Assembly (NCBI RefSeq): GCF_902859595.1 | Contig: NZ_CADIJQ010000001.1 | Span: forward strand, 434,001-498,000 | DNA: 64,000 nt | Reading direction: 5' to 3' | From: Achromobacter kerstersii | GTDB lineage: Bacteria > Pseudomonadota > Gammaproteobacteria > Burkholderiales > Burkholderiaceae_B | Part shown: one piece after another, positions 61,477 to 64,000 of the stretch | How the letters are laid out: each line of letters starts with the position of its first letter | Numbering within the stretch: position 1 is the first letter of the stretch | Notes under the pieces: model-generated | Databases searched by the model: none | Told to the model about the DNA's origin: nothing | What the model saw: the letters and a program-made list of their open reading frames with translations, nothing else | Position numbers and translations under genes: made by a program

Positions 61477-62991
61477 TTACAGGTGTGCGGTGTGCGCGGC
61501 GTCCAACAGGTCGTCGGTGTGCACCATTAATGCACGGACCTGGTGCAGCTGCGGGTACTGATTGAGCACGCCTGCCCATTGCGGAGAGGTCAGTAACGAA
61601 TGCCAGACGGGGTGCAGCGTTTCGATGTCCGCGGGCAGCCCTTGGGCGAGCTGGCTGGCGAACGCGATGCTGGCAGGGGCAGACAACAATTGCATGCGGC
61701 TGGCGGCATTGAGCAGGCGGGGCGAGGGGTCGGCCGGCGCGTCGCAGCAGTACAGGACCGTGTCCGCCAAGCCAGGCCCGTCTGCCGGCAACGCGCGCAA
61801 GGACTCGCCGCGTAGCGGCACGATGCCTTGCTGCGTCTTGAACGGGTACGTGGTGTTGCTGTCCGCATGCGCCAGCAGTTGCAGGCCGCGCAACAATCGG
61901 GGCAAGTCCGTGCTGGCGGCGTCAACGGAGGCTTTGGCTTCGACCAGCAGGCAGAGATCCCAAGCGGGCGTGGCAGTCGCGGCATCGATCGCGTCGGACT
62001 GGCGCAACAATGCGGCGTCCCATTCGCTTTTCGCGCGATCGGCGCTGGCGGGTAGCGAAGGCGGCACGCGCATCGACGTCACCACGCGATAGGGCGCGGT
62101 GACGTTGGCGGCGCGGTCGTCGGCGGCGCGCTCATCAGTGGCATGCTCATCACTGGCATGCTCATCAGGGGCACGCTCATCAATGGCACCCTCGTCGATA
62201 GCGCGTGCCTTCGTGGTGCGGGTCTCGCTTGCATTCAGGCGCTGCGCCAAGACTTCCAGCGCTTGCGCCGCCAACGCCTCGACGGCCGCGCCGCGTTGTT
62301 GGGCGTCGGTACCCTGCCGTAACGCTGTCGCGCTGCCCGGCCGCGGGCCGTTGCGATCCCACAGTGATTGGTAATGGCGCACCCGCGCGTCCGCCGCCAG
62401 CGCGTCCAGCCGTTGCAGGCGGGTCAGGGCAGCGCTATCCAGCAGGCGGGCGCAGCCCCGGGCGAGCGGATCGTCGCCCATCGTTTCGGGCATGTCGCGC
62501 AGCTGTTGCACGGCATCCGCCAACACCGTCCATGACCCGGAGGATGCGGCCGCCTGCACGTCGGCCAAGGCGTCCGCCTGCAAGCCGCGTGGCATGCGCG
62601 CGAGTTTGGCGGGGTGTGCGATGGCATTGGCGGCGGCCAGGATTTCGCGGCGGTCCGCGTCGGCGCCTGCGCTAAGCGATGCGTACTCGCGCACGGTCGC
62701 CACGCGATGGCGCAGTTCCATGGCCTGGATGGCAGGGTCGCCCTGGCCTTCACGCATGGCGCCGCGGATCAGTTGCGCCAAGGCGTCAATGAAGGCGCGT
62801 TCAATTTCAGGGCGGGGCGTGTCGCCGTGGGCCAGCGCTTGCCGCGCCTGGTCGATCGCCAACGCCAGTGCGGTGGCGCTATGCCCGTTCTGCGCATCCG
62901 GGGTGACGGCGGGTGTGGGCGGCACGCGATAGCGGCGCGCGACGATGCGCAACGTTTCATCCAGCAGAGCGGGGCGCGGAGGCAGGGGCAT
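61477..62991 (-). CDS. Hypothetical protein with PD-(D/E)XK-like motif and DEHA repeats
   Basis: About 504 residues from the ATG at 62991 (frame open to 63051). Family not recognised. The N-terminal 280 residues are alpha-helical. Residues around 286-312 contain five-residue repeats (DEGAI, DERAP, DEHAS, DEHAT, DERAA) encoded by a 15-bp DNA repeat near 62120-62205. After them a KSEWDAALL segment and, about 30 residues on, LLVEAKAS resemble the D and E-x-K of a PD-(D/E)XK nuclease fold. Nuclease activity is inference. The neighbouring genes do not suggest a pathway. Confidence 0.7.
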   Translation of the reverse strand: MPLPPRPALLDETLRIVARRYRVPPTPAVTPDAQNGHSATALALAIDQARQALAHGDTPRPEIERAFIDALAQLIRGAMREGQGDPAIQAMELRHRVATVREYASLSAGADADRREILAAANAIAHPAKLARMPRGLQADALADVQAAASSGSWTVLADAVQQLRDMPETMGDDPLARGCARLLDSAALTRLQRLDALAADARVRHYQSLWDRNGPRPGSATALRQGTDAQQRGAAVEALAAQALEVLAQRLNASETRTTKARAIDEGAIDERAPDEHASDEHATDERAADDRAANVTAPYRVVTSMRVPPSLPASADRAKSEWDAALLRQSDAIDAATATPAWDLCLLVEAKASVDAASTDLPRLLRGLQLLAHADSNTTYPFKTQQGIVPLRGESLRALPADGPGLADTVLYCCDAPADPSPRLLNAASRMQLLSAPASIAFASQLAQGLPADIETLHPVWHSLLTSPQWAGVLNQYPQLHQVRALMVHTDDLLDAAHTAHL

Positions 62992-63183
62992 GTGGGTGGG
63001 GGACAGAATAGGACGTGAGCGGCGTAAGCCTAGCGTGCCGCGCGAAAACATGCAGCGTTTTCATTGCTGACAACACTCTGAACGAGTAATCAGAATATGA
63101 AAACAATGTCGTTCGTGCCAGGCAGGCAAGCCGATATTGTCCGGTTTGAACGGCGCATCAGCCGCCGCAAACAGGAGAATCCG

Positions 63184-64000
63184 ATGTCCCTACGCAAGAT
63201 GCTCGCCGGCGCGGTCGCCATGCTGGCCACCTTTGCCGCCGTGCCGGCGGCGGCGCAACACGCCAAATTTCTGGTCACGACAGAGTGGCTGGAAAAGAAC
63301 TTGAACGATCCCAAGGTGCGCGTCGTAGAGGTCAGCGTGAACCCGGGCCTGTTCGAACGCGGCCACATCCCGGGCGCGGCCAATGTGAACTGGCATACCG
63401 ATCTGGTCGATACCGTGAACCGCGACATCGCGCCGCCCAAGCAATTCCAGGCGCTGCTGGCGCGCTCCGGCATCAATGCCGACACCACCACCGTGCTGTA
63501 CGGCGACAACAACAATTGGTTCGCTGCCTGGGGCGCGTGGATTTTTGATATCTACGGCATCGACAACGTGAAGATTCTGGATGGCGGCCGCAAGAAGTGG
63601 GAAGCCGAAGGGCGGCCGCTGGCCAATAGCGCGAAGATTCAGCCGGCTGGCACGGCGCAGATCAAGACGCCTAACGCGGCACTGCGCGCGCATCTGCAAG
63701 ACGTGCTGGCTGTGGCGCGCAAGGAAAAGCAGGGCGTGCTGGTCGATATCCGGTCGGCGGATGAATACAACGGCAAGATCTTCGCGCCCAATGGTGTGCC
63801 GGAACTGGCCGTACGCGCGGGCCACGTGCCGGGCGCGGTCAACGTCACGTGGAGCAAGCTGGTGGCGGATGACGGCACCTTCAAGCCGGCAGACGAACTC
63901 AAGGCCATCTACCAGGCGGCCGGCGTGGACGGCAGCCAGCCCATCATCACGTATTGCCGCATTGGCGAACGGTCGAGCCATTCGTGGTTTGCGCTGAAGA
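63184..64000 (+). CDS. Periplasmic sulfurtransferase (rhodanese, SseA/TST-like), 3' end missing
   Basis: 272 residues visible, continuing past the window. The ATG at 63184 has AGGAG upstream. A signal peptide (MLAGAVAMLATFAAVPAAA|Q) directs it to the periplasm. Two rhodanese domains: the inactive N-terminal one (RVVEVSVNPGLFERGHIPGA, DGGRKKWEAEG) and the C-terminal one starting at about 175 (VLVDIRSADEY, HVPGAVNVTW). The C-terminal domain carries the catalytic Cys258 in TYCRIGERSSH. It would transfer sulfane sulfur to cyanide or another thiophilic acceptor. The theme matches the organosulfur genes upstream. Confidence 0.9.
   Translation, partial: MSLRKMLAGAVAMLATFAAVPAAAQHAKFLVTTEWLEKNLNDPKVRVVEVSVNPGLFERGHIPGAANVNWHTDLVDTVNRDIAPPKQFQALLARSGINADTTTVLYGDNNNWFAAWGAWIFDIYGIDNVKILDGGRKKWEAEGRPLANSAKIQPAGTAQIKTPNAALRAHLQDVLAVARKEKQGVLVDIRSADEYNGKIFAPNGVPELAVRAGHVPGAVNVTWSKLVADDGTFKPADELKAIYQAAGVDGSQPIITYCRIGERSSHSWFALK

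Overview
The window is a GC-rich, gene-dense stretch of chromosome from a betaproteobacterium, most likely Achromobacter or a close relative in the Alcaligenaceae (Bordetella group). The signs are three separate Bug-type periplasmic receptors, many LysR regulators, catabolic clusters for hydroxy acids, and a VgrG-linked type VI effector island. The assignment rests on gene content, not on a database search. I see no rRNA, tRNA, transposase, integrase or CRISPR array.

Layout. 1-3150: a LysR regulator, a noncoding stretch with a large inverted repeat, and a small lipoprotein divergent from a FUSC-type exporter. 3123-9053: an accessory island. It has a minus-strand operon (glycine-rich membrane protein, HNH-like membrane protein, YkgJ cysteine-cluster protein, and a protein with a weak resemblance to OGG-fold glycosylases) divergent from a WYL-domain regulator, followed by a convergent gene of unknown function. 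This is the best candidate for an undescribed, possibly anti-phage, system. 9163-12430: sulfatase and outer-membrane barrel. 12431-17370: carboxylate catabolism (Bug receptor, SDR, FAH-family hydrolase, hydroxyacid dehydrogenase) divergent from an HTH-citrate-synthase protein. 17504-27796: mixed genes, including a Bacillus Tgl-like transglutaminase homologue, an MFS transporter, a single-domain response regulator, a membrane-anchored pentapeptide-repeat protein and several exported proteins. 27922-32478: a second hydroxy-acid cluster. 32562-36818: exported proteins, LysR, pyroglutamyl peptidase and an alpha/beta hydrolase.

36921-49173 is an organosulfur block: TauD-like dioxygenase, Bug receptor, two paralogous amino-acid-type binding proteins, FAD oxidase, aminotransferase, ABC permeases and ATPase, a cysteine-dioxygenase-like cupin, a cystathionine beta-lyase-like enzyme, a VOC protein and a CysB-type regulator. 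Several junctions overlap by 4 nt. The theme returns at 56869 (cysteine-dioxygenase-like domain fused to four rhodanese domains, only one with the catalytic Cys) and at 63184 (periplasmic sulfurtransferase, cut by the window end).

49165-56669 is a type VI secretion island on the minus strand: VgrG, then two tandem copies of a PD-(D/E)XK/VRR-NUC-like effector with a DUF3396-like immunity protein. Each copy is exactly 2414 bp. 59218-63000 holds an aldo/keto reductase, a GGDEF protein and an unrecognised protein with a nuclease-like motif.

An unexpected feature is the number of short tandem-repeat arrays (7, 11, 13, 13, 22 and 28 bp units) in intergenic gaps. Five of the six lie directly after stop codons.
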